NCBI GenBank assembly: GCA_036734025.1
Contig: DAIMZI010000004.1
Span: 102,412 to 166,411, forward strand
DNA: 64,000 bases
From: DAIMZI01 sp036734025
GTDB taxonomy: Bacteria; Pseudomonadota; Alphaproteobacteria; Rhizobiales; Rhodomicrobiaceae
Direction: 5' to 3'
A program made the translations under genes and the position numbers. The notes under the pieces were generated by a model. It saw nothing but the letters and a program-made list of their open reading frames with translations. It was not told the DNA's origin and searched no databases. Below are positions 53,840-63,416 of this stretch, piece after piece (the stretch's first letter is position 1; the number at the start of each line of letters is the position of its first letter).

Positions 53840-55858
53840 TCATTCGAACTCCATGATCACGGCATCGACCGCCAGACTGTCACCTGGCGCGGCGTTGATC
53901 TTGGCCACGACGCCGTCGCGTTCCGCGCGCAGGATGTTTTCCATCTTCATCGCTTCCACTGTGCACAGCGTCTCGCCCGATTTCACCTCCTGCCCTTCGC
54001 TGACGGCGATCGAGACGACCGTGCCGGGCATGGGACACAGCAGCAGTTTTGAGGTGTCCGCGGGCGCCTTGACCAGCATCAGACTGGCAAGTTCAGCTTC
54101 CCTCTCGGTAAAGACCCGGGCGCTCACCTGAATACCGGCATGGCTGAGGATCACGCCATTGAGAACCGGGCGGACCTGAGCGGCAATTTGCACATCATCT
54201 ATCAGCCCCGACCAGATGGGCTGACCGGGCCACCAATCGGAGGTGACGCTCAATTCGCGCCTTGGGCTGCCATCCGCCGCCAGCAAGTGCAGACCCAGCG
54301 TCTTGCCATTGTTCGCTCCGACGAGAACGCGCTCGCTGGCGCCAGCAATATCGACGACCCGGCGCGCAGAAAACTGCACCTCACGCCCGCCCATCTGCCC
54401 CGAAATATGCCGCCGCCGCTGATTGTTCACATGATCGATCGCCACCGCGATCGCGGCCAGCACGTCGCGTTCGGCCTCTTCGGGCGCGCGCGCAGAAAAG
54501 CCCTCGGGATAGACTTCGGCGATGAAACCGGTGGAGATGTCGCCGTCGCGCCATCGCGGATGGGTCATCAGGGCGCTGAGGAACGGGATGTTGTGCTCGA
54601 TGCCATCAATGTAGAAATTGTCGAGCGCCCGCGACATATGCCCGATCGCCGCCAGCCGGTCCGGCGCATGGGTTATGAGCTTGGCGATCATCGGATCATA
54701 ATGGATGGGGATTTCACCGCCTTCATCGACGCCGGTATCGATGCGGACGCTGTGCCCATCCACGCTGCCCTCCTGCGGCTGGACGTAACGCACCAGGCGG
54801 CCGATCGAGGGAAGGAAATTGCGCCTTGGGTCTTCGGCATAGATGCGGCTCTCGATCGCCCAGCCATTGATGCGCACATCATCCTGCGCCAGCGGCAGCT
54901 TCTCGCCGGCGGCAATGCGGATCATCAACTCGACCAGATCAAGCCCGGTGATCATCTCTGTCACTGGATGCTCGACCTGGAGCCTGGTGTTCATCTCGAG
55001 AAAATAGAAGTTGCGCTGCTGATCGACGATGAACTCGACCGTGCCGGCGCTGACATAATCAACCGCACGCGCCAGCGCTACGGCCTGGGCGCCCATCTTC
55101 TGGCGGGTTTCTTCATCGAGGAATGGGCTGGGCGCTTCTTCGACAACTTTCTGGTTGCGCCGCTGGACCGAGCATTCGCGCTCGTTGAGGTGGATCACGT
55201 TGCCATGACGGTCGGCCAGAACCTGGATCTCGATATGGCGCGGGCGCTCGATGAACTTCTCGATGAACACACGGTCATCGCCAAAGCTGGATCTGGCCTC
55301 CGACATCGACGATGAAAAGCCTTCGGCCACCTCATCGGCGCTGTAAGCGATACGCATTCCCTTGCCGCCACCGCCGGCCGACGCCTTGATCATGACAGGA
55401 AAGCCGATCTGTTCAGCCGTCGCAACGGCCTCGGCGACATCGGCAATGACACCACCGGCGCCGGGCACGGTATTGACCCCGGCCCTGGCGGCAAACTCCT
55501 TCGACGTGATCTTGTCGCCCATCACCTCGATGGCTTTTACATTCGGGCCGATGAACGTGATGCCGGCAGCCTCCAGCGCGCGGGCAAAGCCGGCGTTTTC
55601 CGACAAGAAGCCATAGCCGGGATGGATCGCCTGCGCCCCGGTATCGCGCGCAGCGGCGATGATGCGCTCGATCGACAGATAAGATTGCGCCGCGGCAGCC
55701 GGGCCGATATTGACCGCTTCATCGGCCATCTCGACATGAAGTGCGTCATTGTCCGCATCGGAATAGACCGCGACCGTGGCGATGCCCATCTTGCGCGCAG
55801 CCCTGATGACCCGGCAGGCGATTTCGCCCCGGTTGGCGATGAGGATCTTGTTGAACAT
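53840..55858 (-). CDS. pccA: Acetyl/propionyl-CoA carboxylase biotin-carrying alpha subunit
   Basis: This 672-residue protein has the biotin carboxylase start FNKILIANRGEIACRVIRAA, ATP-grasp motifs (KASAGGGGKGMR; EMNTRLQVEHPVTE), a linker domain and a C-terminal biotinyl domain with EAMKMEN (biotin at Lys638). Domain order and length match propionyl-CoA carboxylase alpha, although acyl-CoA carboxylases of other chain length look alike. Propionyl-CoA carboxylation would complete the ethylmalonyl-CoA pathway. The ATG at 55858 has GGGAG upstream; ATG 55909 adds 17 odd residues. The beta subunit is not in the window. Confidence 0.9.
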   Translation of the reverse strand: MFNKILIANRGEIACRVIRAARKMGIATVAVYSDADNDALHVEMADEAVNIGPAAAAQSYLSIERIIAAARDTGAQAIHPGYGFLSENAGFARALEAAGITFIGPNVKAIEVMGDKITSKEFAARAGVNTVPGAGGVIADVAEAVATAEQIGFPVMIKASAGGGGKGMRIAYSADEVAEGFSSSMSEARSSFGDDRVFIEKFIERPRHIEIQVLADRHGNVIHLNERECSVQRRNQKVVEEAPSPFLDEETRQKMGAQAVALARAVDYVSAGTVEFIVDQQRNFYFLEMNTRLQVEHPVTEMITGLDLVELMIRIAAGEKLPLAQDDVRINGWAIESRIYAEDPRRNFLPSIGRLVRYVQPQEGSVDGHSVRIDTGVDEGGEIPIHYDPMIAKLITHAPDRLAAIGHMSRALDNFYIDGIEHNIPFLSALMTHPRWRDGDISTGFIAEVYPEGFSARAPEEAERDVLAAIAVAIDHVNNQRRRHISGQMGGREVQFSARRVVDIAGASERVLVGANNGKTLGLHLLAADGSPRRELSVTSDWWPGQPIWSGLIDDVQIAAQVRPVLNGVILSHAGIQVSARVFTEREAELASLMLVKAPADTSKLLLCPMPGTVVSIAVSEGQEVKSGETLCTVEAMKMENILRAERDGVVAKINAAPGDSLAVDAVIMEFE

Positions 55859-55977
55859 GCGGCGTGCTCCCAGAGGATCAGGGTCATGATTGTTTAGCAT
55901 TTTTAGCACAATACGCGTTCAGCAAACCGGATCAATGCCCGGCTCTCAATCCGCTGCATTTTCAAAAGGCCGGTTAG

Positions 55978-56005
55978 ATCCCGCGAAGGCGAAACAACGC
56001 GGGAT
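55978..56005 (-). terminator. Hairpin downstream of the 56-kb cytochrome c gene
   Basis: ATCCCGCG and CGCGGGAT form an eight-pair stem with a 12-base loop, 42 bases after the cytochrome stop codon and before pccA. There is no T-tract, so termination is only suggested. Confidence 0.4.
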
Positions 56006-56046
56006 GGACACATGAATGAGACTGCGCGCCGTGGCAGCCGGGCTTG

Positions 56047-56382
56047 CTATTCGGCCTTCAAGCTCAGGATATAGGCGATGATGTCGGCCAGTTCGTTGCG
56101 TGAAAGCTGGACCTCGGGCATGGCCGGATGCGGAACGAGGATGAATGTCTCAATTCGTTCAGCACTGGCACCGGGGCGCGCGGCGATTTCGGCAAAGCTT
56201 GGCACATCGGCAAGAACGCGCTCGGGCGTGCCGCTCCCGACATCATGGCAGTTGCTGCACAAGGCGCCGGCGAGACGCGCCCCGTTGCGGATATCATCGC
56301 CCGGCGGGCTGGACTGCGCCAATCCGGGGAAGATGAAGCCTACGAGTACAAGCAAGGCTGCGGCGAAGACAGGTTTGATCAT
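56047..56382 (-). CDS. Small periplasmic cytochrome c
   Basis: This protein of about 111 residues has a signal peptide (KPVFAAALLVLVGFIFPGLA), one heme-binding motif CSNCH and a C-terminal HPAMPEVQLSRNELADIIAY with the likely Met ligand. It is a class I monoheme cytochrome. The partner is unknown. ATG 56382 gives a proper signal peptide; ATG 56472 adds 30 residues without one. It is transcribed on the same strand as holC and der, 175 bases downstream. Confidence 0.85.
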   Translation of the reverse strand: MIKPVFAAALLVLVGFIFPGLAQSSPPGDDIRNGARLAGALCSNCHDVGSGTPERVLADVPSFAEIAARPGASAERIETFILVPHPAMPEVQLSRNELADIIAYILSLKAE

Positions 56383-56557
56383 GACATGCGCTCTTGATGG
56401 CTGATGGAAAACGGGGCCCTTGTTGAGCACACCATAGACAAGCCAGTTGCCCGGCACCAAGACCTGGATCAATTCGACAGGCGTTTGTCACGCACGTGAT
56501 TGCAGGACTGGCGAGGGCAAGGGACCTCGCGATGCGCGATGTCGCGCGCGGCGCTCC

Positions 56558-57007
56558 TCAACCCTTCTTCTCCCACGCGCCGCTAGCGGTCTGCTGCCAA
56601 TAAGTGACGTCATGACCGGCGGATTTCGCGCTTTTCCATTGTTCGCGCGCCTGCGCAAGCGCGCCCTCATCACGCCCATCGAACAGGATGACGACCCGCT
56701 GAAAGGCCGCCGCATCGCCTACCGGCGCGCCGTCCACGACGAAGCGGATATTCGCACCATTGGGATTGACCTCGCCTGCCGCAATGATGACCGGCTGGCG
56801 CGCGGCATCTTTTTCCTCGGCACGGCCGTGGGGCAGGAAAGAATCGTCGCGATACGTCCACAGGGCACTGTCGAGCGCCGCCGCGCGCTCGGGCGATCCC
56901 GCCTGCACCACCGCGCGCCAGCCGCGCTCGAGGCTTTTCTCCAGCAGCACCGGCAGGACCTGTTCAAGCGGGCGCCGATCCAGATGGTAAAACCAGATCT
57001 CGGTCAT
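56558..57007 (-). CDS. holC: DNA polymerase III chi subunit
   Basis: This 149-residue protein has the HolC start EIWFYHLDRRPLEQVLPVLL and the mid-region LWTYRDDSFLPHG, then PVIIAAGEVNPNGANI. Chi links the clamp loader to single-strand binding protein. It follows der by eight bases on the same strand, so it is probably co-transcribed. Length and motifs are normal. Confidence 0.9.
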   Translation of the reverse strand: MTEIWFYHLDRRPLEQVLPVLLEKSLERGWRAVVQAGSPERAAALDSALWTYRDDSFLPHGRAEEKDAARQPVIIAAGEVNPNGANIRFVVDGAPVGDAAAFQRVVILFDGRDEGALAQAREQWKSAKSAGHDVTYWQQTASGAWEKKG

Positions 57008-57015
57008 CAGCGCAC

Positions 57016-58374
57016 TCAGGTCTCGTGATAGGGGTTCTTGCCGGCGCGAAAGAACATGCGCAGCGGCGTGCCGGCAAAGCCGAACTGATCGCGCAGCCCG
57101 TTCAGCAGATAGCGTTCATAGGACTGGGGCACCTCCTTGGGCCGCGAACAAAATACGACGAAACGCGGCGGGCGGGCGCCGGGCTGTGTCATGAACCGCA
57201 GCTTGAGCCGCCGGCCGCCCGGCGCAGGCGGCGGATAGGCCGCCACCGCATCCGCCAGCCAACGGTTCAGCACGCCGGTGGAAAGCCGCTTGTTCCAGCG
57301 CTCATGCGCGCCGACCACCTCGCGCATCAGTCGGTCCAGACCCAGACGGGTCAACGCGCTGATGGGCACCACGCCGACACCCCGGATCTGGGGCAGCAGA
57401 CGCTCCACGGCCTCACGCACGGCCTTCAGTTGTGCGGTCTTCTCCTCCACCAGGTCCCATTTGTTGAGCGCGATGACAATCGCCCGGCCTTCTTCCGCCG
57501 CCAGGGCCGCAATATGCAGATCCTGCTTTTCCAGTGCGCGCGTGGGCTCCAGCAAGATGATGACCACTTCGGCAAAACGGATCGCGCGCAAGGCATCACC
57601 GACCGAAAGCTTCTCGGCTTCCTCGTTGACGCGCGCCCTGCGCCTAAGCCCGGCCGTGTCGAACAGCTGAAAGGCGCGCCCGCCCCATTGCAGATCAAGC
57701 GCAATCGCATCGCGCGTTAGCCCCGGCTCAGGCCCGGTTATCACCCTGTCCTCGCCGATCAGCGCGTTGACGAGCGTCGATTTGCCGGCATTCGGGCGCC
57801 CGATCACCGCGACCTTGATGGCGGATGCAGGCTCGCCCGCCAAGTGCTCAGCAGGCGATGCGCCGCGTTGCGCCAGCAGCGCCTCGATGGCGTCGTTCAT
57901 GCGCGTGTAAAGCTCGCCGATCCCCTCGCCATGTTCGGCCGAAATCGCCACCGGATCGCCGAAGCCGAGGCGGAAAGCGTCATAATAACCAGCATCGCCC
58001 GAACGCCCCTCGGACTTGTTGGTCACGACCAGCGCCGGCTTGCCGGCTTCGCGCACCAATGCGGCGAAACCTTCATCTGCGGGGGTCAGCCCGGCGCGGG
58101 CGTCGATGACGAAGAGGACCAGATCGGCGCCGGCAATGGCCAGTTCGCTCTGGGCCCGCATGCGCTCGGCGATCGAGCCGCGTTCTGCTTCTTCCAGGCC
58201 TGCAGTGTCGATGAGGGTCAGCGTATGCTCGCCAAGCTCCAGATCGGCCTCGCGGCGGTCGCGCGTCAGGCCGGGCATCGGGGCAACCAGGGCCAGCCGG
58301 CGCCCGGCGAGCCGATTGAACAGGGTGGACTTGCCGACATTTGGCCGTCCGACAATGGCGACGCGCAATTTCAT
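57016..58374 (-). CDS. der: Ribosome biogenesis GTPase Der
   Basis: This 452-residue protein has two tandem GTPase domains. The first has GRPNVGKSTLFN, DTAGLEE and NKSEG. The second has GRPNAGKSTLVN, DTAGLRRRARV and NKWDL. A C-terminal KH-like domain follows. Der is needed for 50S subunit assembly. The gene lies downstream of bamB (130-bp gap) and next to holC. Confidence 0.97.
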   Translation of the reverse strand: MKLRVAIVGRPNVGKSTLFNRLAGRRLALVAPMPGLTRDRREADLELGEHTLTLIDTAGLEEAERGSIAERMRAQSELAIAGADLVLFVIDARAGLTPADEGFAALVREAGKPALVVTNKSEGRSGDAGYYDAFRLGFGDPVAISAEHGEGIGELYTRMNDAIEALLAQRGASPAEHLAGEPASAIKVAVIGRPNAGKSTLVNALIGEDRVITGPEPGLTRDAIALDLQWGGRAFQLFDTAGLRRRARVNEEAEKLSVGDALRAIRFAEVVIILLEPTRALEKQDLHIAALAAEEGRAIVIALNKWDLVEEKTAQLKAVREAVERLLPQIRGVGVVPISALTRLGLDRLMREVVGAHERWNKRLSTGVLNRWLADAVAAYPPPAPGGRRLKLRFMTQPGARPPRFVVFCSRPKEVPQSYERYLLNGLRDQFGFAGTPLRMFFRAGKNPYHET

Positions 58375-58504
58375 GGCGCTGATTTCATGACACTGATCCG
58401 GACAGGCAAGCAGCTATGGGCACATGACCGCCTTGGCCGCGACGCAGGAGCCATGCCGGCACGGAAACGGCCGGTACGCACCCTTATCCGCTCGGATGTC
58501 CGCG

Positions 58505-59854
58505 TCAGTTCATGGCAATCAGGCGAGCGCCGTCGGTAAGCACGTACATCTTGCCGCTGGCGACCACGGGAGGAATGAACACGCCGGTACCAAGATTGGT
58601 CGAACCCTGAACCTTGCCGGTGCTCGCATCCACACTGGTCAGAACTCCAGTGTTCGATATCAGCCAAAGCCTACCGCTGGCAAGCACCGGGCCGTTCCAG
58701 AACCGGGCGGAGGGCAATTCCGCCACCCATTTCACGGCGCCGTCCTTGCGGTTCAAAGCGGCCAGATTGCCGGAGCCATCGACGATGAAGACCGTATCGC
58801 CGGCCACCCACGGCGTCTGCGAGCCGGAAATGTCGCGTGCCCACATCCGCGCGCCGGATCTGATGTCGGTGGCGATCATGCGCCCGGCGCTGCTGATCGC
58901 GAAAACGGTACCGCCATCGATGACGGGGCGCGCCGTGTCGCCGACGCGCTGGCCGCTGATCGCGGCCCGAACGCGCGCCAGGCTGTCGGTCCATTTGGCC
59001 TCGCCCGTGGCGACATCAAAAGCCAGCAATTCACCCGATGGATAGGGCACAACCACGATATTGCCCGAGACGGCAGCGCTCGCATTGCTGATAAAGACGG
59101 CTGATTCGGGCAGTCCGCGCGCGCTCCACAATTGTGAACCATCTTCCAGCGACAGCGCGAACAACTCACTTTCGGCGTTGACGACGAAAACCCGGCCATC
59201 GGCCACCGTGGGCGCCATACGGAACGGCAGTCCGAGAGGCTTCTGCCACAGTACGGCTCCGGAAGCAGGATTGAGCGCGACAACCGTGCCAAAGCCCGTG
59301 GCGACGACAAGCTTGCCGCCCTCGATCGCCAGCCCGCCGCCAAAGCCCGCATTACGGTCTTCGTTTTCAGGCACGAGCGAGCGCTCCCAGACCTGGGCGC
59401 CGCTGCCGGTGGAAAAGGCGCGCACCATGCCGCGCGTGTCCAGTGTGTAGATGCGTCCGCTGGCGACAATCGGAATGGCGGTAAGACGCCCGCTGGAGCT
59501 TGATCCCCGGCCGATATCGGCGCGCCAGCGCTCACGTATGCCGCCGCTGAGAATGAGGTGGCCGGGCGCATTGGTGGCGATGCCGCCGGGCTGTGACCAT
59601 TCGGGATTTTCCTTTTGTGCCGGAAGCTGGACAGGCTGGCTGGCGGGCGCGGCGGCCAGCACGTCAGAGGCTTCATCCTGCATGACGGAAATACGTTCGC
59701 CCGGCAGTTTTTCCTCTTCCGAATCAAAGATGCTGGTGATGCTGGACAGGGATGGGCCGGAGGTGCAACCAGCCAAGCCGGATATGGCGATGGTGATGGC
59801 AAAAATGGCCCATATCATGGGCCGGCGGCGCTCGCTTGCTTGGATGGTTGGCAT
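58505..59854 (-). CDS. bamB: Outer membrane assembly lipoprotein BamB
   Basis: This 449-residue lipoprotein has a signal with lipobox LAGC (Cys30), an unstructured stretch and a PQQ-like beta-propeller. The propeller shows repeated strands such as TLDTRGMVRAFSTGSGAQVW, VALNPASGAVLWQKPLG and LAALNRKDGAVKWVAEL. BamB supports beta-barrel insertion with BamA. The ATG at 59854 has AAGGA upstream; ATG 59968 adds 38 residues that break the signal. It sits between a YfgM-like gene and der, the usual order. Confidence 0.92.
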   Translation of the reverse strand: MPTIQASERRRPMIWAIFAITIAISGLAGCTSGPSLSSITSIFDSEEEKLPGERISVMQDEASDVLAAAPASQPVQLPAQKENPEWSQPGGIATNAPGHLILSGGIRERWRADIGRGSSSSGRLTAIPIVASGRIYTLDTRGMVRAFSTGSGAQVWERSLVPENEDRNAGFGGGLAIEGGKLVVATGFGTVVALNPASGAVLWQKPLGLPFRMAPTVADGRVFVVNAESELFALSLEDGSQLWSARGLPESAVFISNASAAVSGNIVVVPYPSGELLAFDVATGEAKWTDSLARVRAAISGQRVGDTARPVIDGGTVFAISSAGRMIATDIRSGARMWARDISGSQTPWVAGDTVFIVDGSGNLAALNRKDGAVKWVAELPSARFWNGPVLASGRLWLISNTGVLTSVDASTGKVQGSTNLGTGVFIPPVVASGKMYVLTDGARLIAMN

Positions 59855-59903
59855 GTCCGTTCCTTCTGGGTGGGGCCTGCACAAGACCAAGCGAGACACC
59901 CTG

Positions 59904-60605
59904 TCAATTGCTCTGCGCAGCATCCGGGCTCGGCGCCGTGCTTTCTGCTGCAACCGCCGGGGCGACAAGCAAACCCAGCATCATCTGCGCGCGCTCGCGC
60001 ATGGGCGCCGGCGCATCGGGATCGCGCAACAACTCTTCATAAAGCCGTTGTGCTTCAGACTGATCGCCGGCCCTGTAAGCAGCCAGCGCCAGCAGTTCGC
60101 GCGCCGAGTGACGCCAGGGATGGCTTGCCTCGGTCATCCCTTCGAGCCTGCGCCCGACTTCTTCACGCTGCGCCGTATCGACCAGAAGGCTTGCTGCCTG
60201 CACCTTGGCAAACCCGGAAAGCATGACATCCGCGGCGCTGCTGCTCGCCACACGGTCATAAGCGCGTATGGCCTCATCCCTGTTGCCTTTCGCGGCCTCG
60301 ATCGCGGCGATCCGCAAGCCGCCAAGAACCGAATAGCCGGCGACACCGTTCTGCGCAAGGCCGCGAAAACGATCTTCGGCCGTATCAGCGGCATCGTCGC
60401 CCAGGCGCGAGGCTTCCAGGAAGCTAGCACCGTCTTCACTGGCGCGAGAGGTCTGCCACCAGTTCCAAGACTGATATCCGCCAACGCCAAGCACGATCGC
60501 CCCCATCACGCCCAAGACATAAACGCCGTATTTTTCCCACAGGCTGGCCAGCTTTTCCTGACGCAGTTCCTGTTCAACCTCGCGGAAGATATCACTGTCA
60601 CTCAT
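59904..60605 (-). CDS. YfgM-like membrane-anchored tetratricopeptide-fold protein
   Basis: This 233-residue protein has a cytoplasmic N-terminus (SDSDIFREVEQELRQEKL), one membrane helix (about residues 26-44, GVYVLGVMGAIVLGVGGY) and a helical TPR-type periplasmic domain with GNRDEAIRAYDRVA and GDQSEAQRLYEELL. YfgM associates with the Sec translocon and periplasmic chaperones. It is 49 bases upstream of bamB, its usual partner. Confidence 0.88.
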   Translation of the reverse strand: MSDSDIFREVEQELRQEKLASLWEKYGVYVLGVMGAIVLGVGGYQSWNWWQTSRASEDGASFLEASRLGDDAADTAEDRFRGLAQNGVAGYSVLGGLRIAAIEAAKGNRDEAIRAYDRVASSSAADVMLSGFAKVQAASLLVDTAQREEVGRRLEGMTEASHPWRHSARELLALAAYRAGDQSEAQRLYEELLRDPDAPAPMRERAQMMLGLLVAPAVAAESTAPSPDAAQSN

Positions 60606-60859
60606 GATTCGCTTTTCCCCGCACGCTTTATCCCCGGCTTCAGCCCGGAGCCGTTCCTGCGCGTCTTTTGCACCGCCTGCTCCCGGCGCGCCGCCGCACC
60701 ATCACGCACGCTTTAAGTTACGTGCCAATAACAGCGCAGAATTTGCGCTCGGTGTGCAGGCACAGCTTGATTTCGCCACCGCGCGCTGACGATCTTCGCT
60801 CCATCCCTCACGATCATATCGGGCCGCACAACACAGGCTTCAACTTTAAGTCCGTCTGT

Positions 60860-61732
60860 TTAGCTGCCGGTCCTTTTCGGCTTTTTCGTGACAGGCGGGG
60901 CCGCACCGACGCTCTCTTCACGCATGGCATAGACATGCTCGGCCGCGGGAAAGGCGCGCGTGCGCACCTCGGTGGCATAGTCCAGGACCGCGGCCTCGAT
61001 GCTCTCGCCCAAATGCGCGAAGCGTTTCACGAATTTGGGCACGCGCGGCGACAGGCCGAGCATGTCTTCAAGGACGAGTATTTGCCCGTCACATTCCGCC
61101 GACGCGCCAATGCCTATGGTCGGGATCGGGATCAGCCGCGTGATGCGCGCCGCAAGCAGCTCGGCGACCCCTTCAACCACCACTGCGAACGCGCCGGCTT
61201 CGGCAACGGCGCACGCATCCGCTTCTATTGCCGCCCATTCGCTGCGAATGCGCCCCTGCGTCTTGAAGCCCCCCAGCACGTTAACCGACTGGGGCGTCAG
61301 CCCGATATGCGCCATGACGGGTATCCCGCGCTCGCTCAGGTGACGGATCGTCTCGGCCATGCGCGCGCCGCCTTCCAGCTTGATGGCGCCGCAGCCTGTC
61401 TCCTTCATCACCCGCGCGGCGTTGCGAAATGCCTCTCCGGGACTTTCCTCATAGCTGCCGAACGGCATGTCGACCACAACCAGTGCACGGGTCGAGCCGC
61501 GCACCACCGCAGCGCCGTGCATGATCATCAGATCGAGCGGCACCGGCACGGTCGTTTCATAGCCGTGCATGACCATCCCCAGAGAGTCGCCCACCAGCAT
61601 GAAATCGACATGCGGGTCAATCAGTCTTGCGGTGTGGGCGTGATACGCCGTCAGCGACACGATCGGCTCGCAGCCCTTGCGCGCGGCAATATCAGGAGCA
61701 GTCATGCGGGCAGGCGCGGGCTTAATCGACAT
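60860..61732 (-). CDS. panB: 3-methyl-2-oxobutanoate hydroxymethyltransferase
   Basis: This 290-residue enzyme adds a hydroxymethyl group to alpha-ketoisovalerate, the first committed step of pantothenate synthesis. Marks are CEPIVSLTAYHAHTARLID, VGDSLGMVMHGYETTVPVPL, DMPFGSYEESPGEAFRNAAR and IGIGASAECDGQILVLEDML. The C-terminus has a basic tail of about 20 residues. ATG 61732 has TAGGA six bases upstream; earlier ATGs are out of family range. A 254-bp gap without a recognisable gene follows. Confidence 0.95.
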   Translation of the reverse strand: MSIKPAPARMTAPDIAARKGCEPIVSLTAYHAHTARLIDPHVDFMLVGDSLGMVMHGYETTVPVPLDLMIMHGAAVVRGSTRALVVVDMPFGSYEESPGEAFRNAARVMKETGCGAIKLEGGARMAETIRHLSERGIPVMAHIGLTPQSVNVLGGFKTQGRIRSEWAAIEADACAVAEAGAFAVVVEGVAELLAARITRLIPIPTIGIGASAECDGQILVLEDMLGLSPRVPKFVKRFAHLGESIEAAVLDYATEVRTRAFPAAEHVYAMREESVGAAPPVTKKPKRTGS

Positions 61733-61956
61733 GAGCATTCCTACCTGGAGAGAATTGCAACAAAAGTTTGAAAATGCTGCCATACATATAACAACTATCC
61801 GCTGTTCGCAAAGCCATGCTGGATTTCGGGCCCGTGATGGCGCCTGGCGCATTTAGAGCCAAATTAACGATATCAGGCAAATTTTCTTCTCATTTGATGA
61901 AAATACGCCTTTGCTCACAGTCACGTATTTCGCGTGAGTAAACTGAGGGCAAAATC

Positions 61957-63018
61957 ATGTTCGCGCATGTCATCATCGGGGTTATGCTTGCCGTCCTAGG
62001 GGTAGGAACGGTTCAGGCTGCTCCCCTTACCACCATCGAACCGGCTGTCTTGCGTACGCCGATGGCTGTCTCCCCGCCAGGCCAGATGCGCATGTTCATC
62101 CGCCCCGCTGCGGATCTGGGCTGCGAAGAAGAAGATCTGCGCTATCGCCACGATCGCTACCATGATCGGCGTCATTACCAGCATGATGACTGTGATTATC
62201 GCGAGCGCGGCGACTATCGTGACCACGACCGCTATCGCCGGCATGACCGCTATGGTGATCGTGACAGATATCGCGGCGATATGCGCTCTTCCGAGCGTTA
62301 TCATGATCATGATCGTGAACATGCCGACCGCGACCGCCATCACGACCATGACCGGCATGATGATCATGACCAGCATGACGATCATGACAATTACGATGAC
62401 CATAACGACGACGAGCGCGACGAAGGTCAAGATTACGATGATCGCGCCAGCGACGACCGGACTCGTCCCCGGGACATGCGGCATTATCGCGAGCCATATC
62501 GACCCTCGCACACGCATCGCTATCGCGACACCCGTCAGCCGCCGCATGCGGACCGCTACCGCGACACCTACCGGCCTTCGCAGTATGACATGCGCACCGA
62601 TCAGCCGCGTTATCACGGTACGCAGAGGTCGCGTTACGACTGGCGCGAGCGCTATGTTCGGCGCCACAGCCCTTCTTATGACTATCGCACGCGCCGATCC
62701 TATTACGATCGTTATGACTTTGATGGGTACGAAGAAGATGTCGTACCGTTCGCACCCTTTCCCGACAACACGCCGCCCTCGGCTGAACAAACCGGTGATC
62801 CCTACGATCCCAGAAGTTTTCGTCCGTCAAGTTATCGTCCGGTTCGACAGGGCAGCCTGATACATGTCAGCCACCGTGATCACTATAGTGGCAAAGACAA
62901 TCCCACATATGATCGACACGAGCACAGCGAATATTATTACGATTACGATATCGAAGACGAAAATTCCGGCCCTAAAAAAAAAGAAGCTGCGGACTTATTT
63001 GCTGGCTTAACCGTATAG
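61957..63018 (+). CDS. Exported His/Asp/Arg/Tyr-rich low-complexity protein
   Basis: This 353-residue protein has a signal peptide (residues 1-22, ending VQA) and a linker. A long repetitive region (about 60-260) is rich in HD, DR, RY and YR dipeptides, for example HDDHDQHDDHDNYDD. It has only two Cys in zero frame. I know of no family. It may bind metals or be intrinsically disordered. GAGGG precedes the ATG. Near the end the frame passes a run of nine A and stops 36 bases later. The -1 frame opens at that run into a Cys-rich tail (see 62976-63206), so this may be only the short form of the product. Confidence 0.8.
   Translation: MFAHVIIGVMLAVLGVGTVQAAPLTTIEPAVLRTPMAVSPPGQMRMFIRPAADLGCEEEDLRYRHDRYHDRRHYQHDDCDYRERGDYRDHDRYRRHDRYGDRDRYRGDMRSSERYHDHDREHADRDRHHDHDRHDDHDQHDDHDNYDDHNDDERDEGQDYDDRASDDRTRPRDMRHYREPYRPSHTHRYRDTRQPPHADRYRDTYRPSQYDMRTDQPRYHGTQRSRYDWRERYVRRHSPSYDYRTRRSYYDRYDFDGYEEDVVPFAPFPDNTPPSAEQTGDPYDPRSFRPSSYRPVRQGSLIHVSHRDHYSGKDNPTYDRHEHSEYYYDYDIEDENSGPKKKEAADLFAGLTV
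62974..62982 (+). promoter_or_regulatory. A9 run, candidate slippage or frameshift site
   Basis: Nine consecutive A after CCT, then GAAG. In frame the run reads AAA AAA AAA, which fits the A-AAA-AAA/G type of -1 slippery site. The length is also in the range where RNA polymerase slips and where homopolymers mutate quickly. A weak GGCT/AGCC hairpin lies about 20 bases downstream, which is too far for a typical stimulator. Confidence 0.55.
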
Positions 63019-63206
63019 CCGAAGATGATTTCATACCCTCGCCCGCATATGAGCGCTCAGAATGTGGCTATGGCTGCGAGCGCAGCTACATGCGTTTATA
63101 TTGCGAGCGGCATTCGTGGCAGGACCACACAGGATGCTGGCACTGTCCGTCCGGGTGCCATGCGCTTTACGGCCCGTGCCGGAACTGGCGCTGCAAATTC
63201 GAATGA
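62976..63206 (+). CDS. Cys-rich -1 frame extension of the preceding exported protein
   Basis: In the -1 frame, a TAA at 62973-62975 is followed by 76 open codons to a TGA at 63204. The peptide includes RSCGLICWLNRIAEDDFIP, ECGYGCERSYMRLYCERH, GCWHCPSGCHALYGPC and RNWRCKFE, with ten Cys and many Trp/Tyr/His. No start codon precedes the first 38 residues and no ribosome site was seen, so it would be made by -1 frameshifting from the upstream frame, or be fused to it in a variant with ten A (or seven). Composition is like the Cys-rich product of the next gene. It could instead be the broken end of a decayed gene. Confidence 0.5.
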   Translation, partial: KKRSCGLICWLNRIAEDDFIPSPAYERSECGYGCERSYMRLYCERHSWQDHTGCWHCPSGCHALYGPCRNWRCKFE

Positions 63207-63416
63207 CTTCATTATCGTCACCAACCGGCTGGCGCAGGGTAGAAGAGCTGAAGTTTCTACCTCGCTGCCGGCAAAACGGAGCACCCGCCCTGGGGCGCAT
63301 GATTGCGGACATATGACAACCATCGGGCAGAGTTGGGAACCAGGGGCTCAACGCGCGCATTCTGCCCGTAGCGGACCCGTGATGGGCCGGCTGACAGACT
63401 GAAGGAGATACGAGAC

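Noticed and set aside
58424..60716. Long plus-strand frames (226 and 421 codons) opposite bamB and the yfgM-like gene
   Set aside because: They are antisense to genes with clear signal, lipobox and propeller motifs and show no family features.
62162..62860. Long Ile/Met/Thr-rich and Val/Ile-rich frames on both strands over the HD-rich gene
   Set aside because: They arise from the GAT/CAT repeats of the exported protein read in other frames. They look like membrane proteins only because of the repeat composition.
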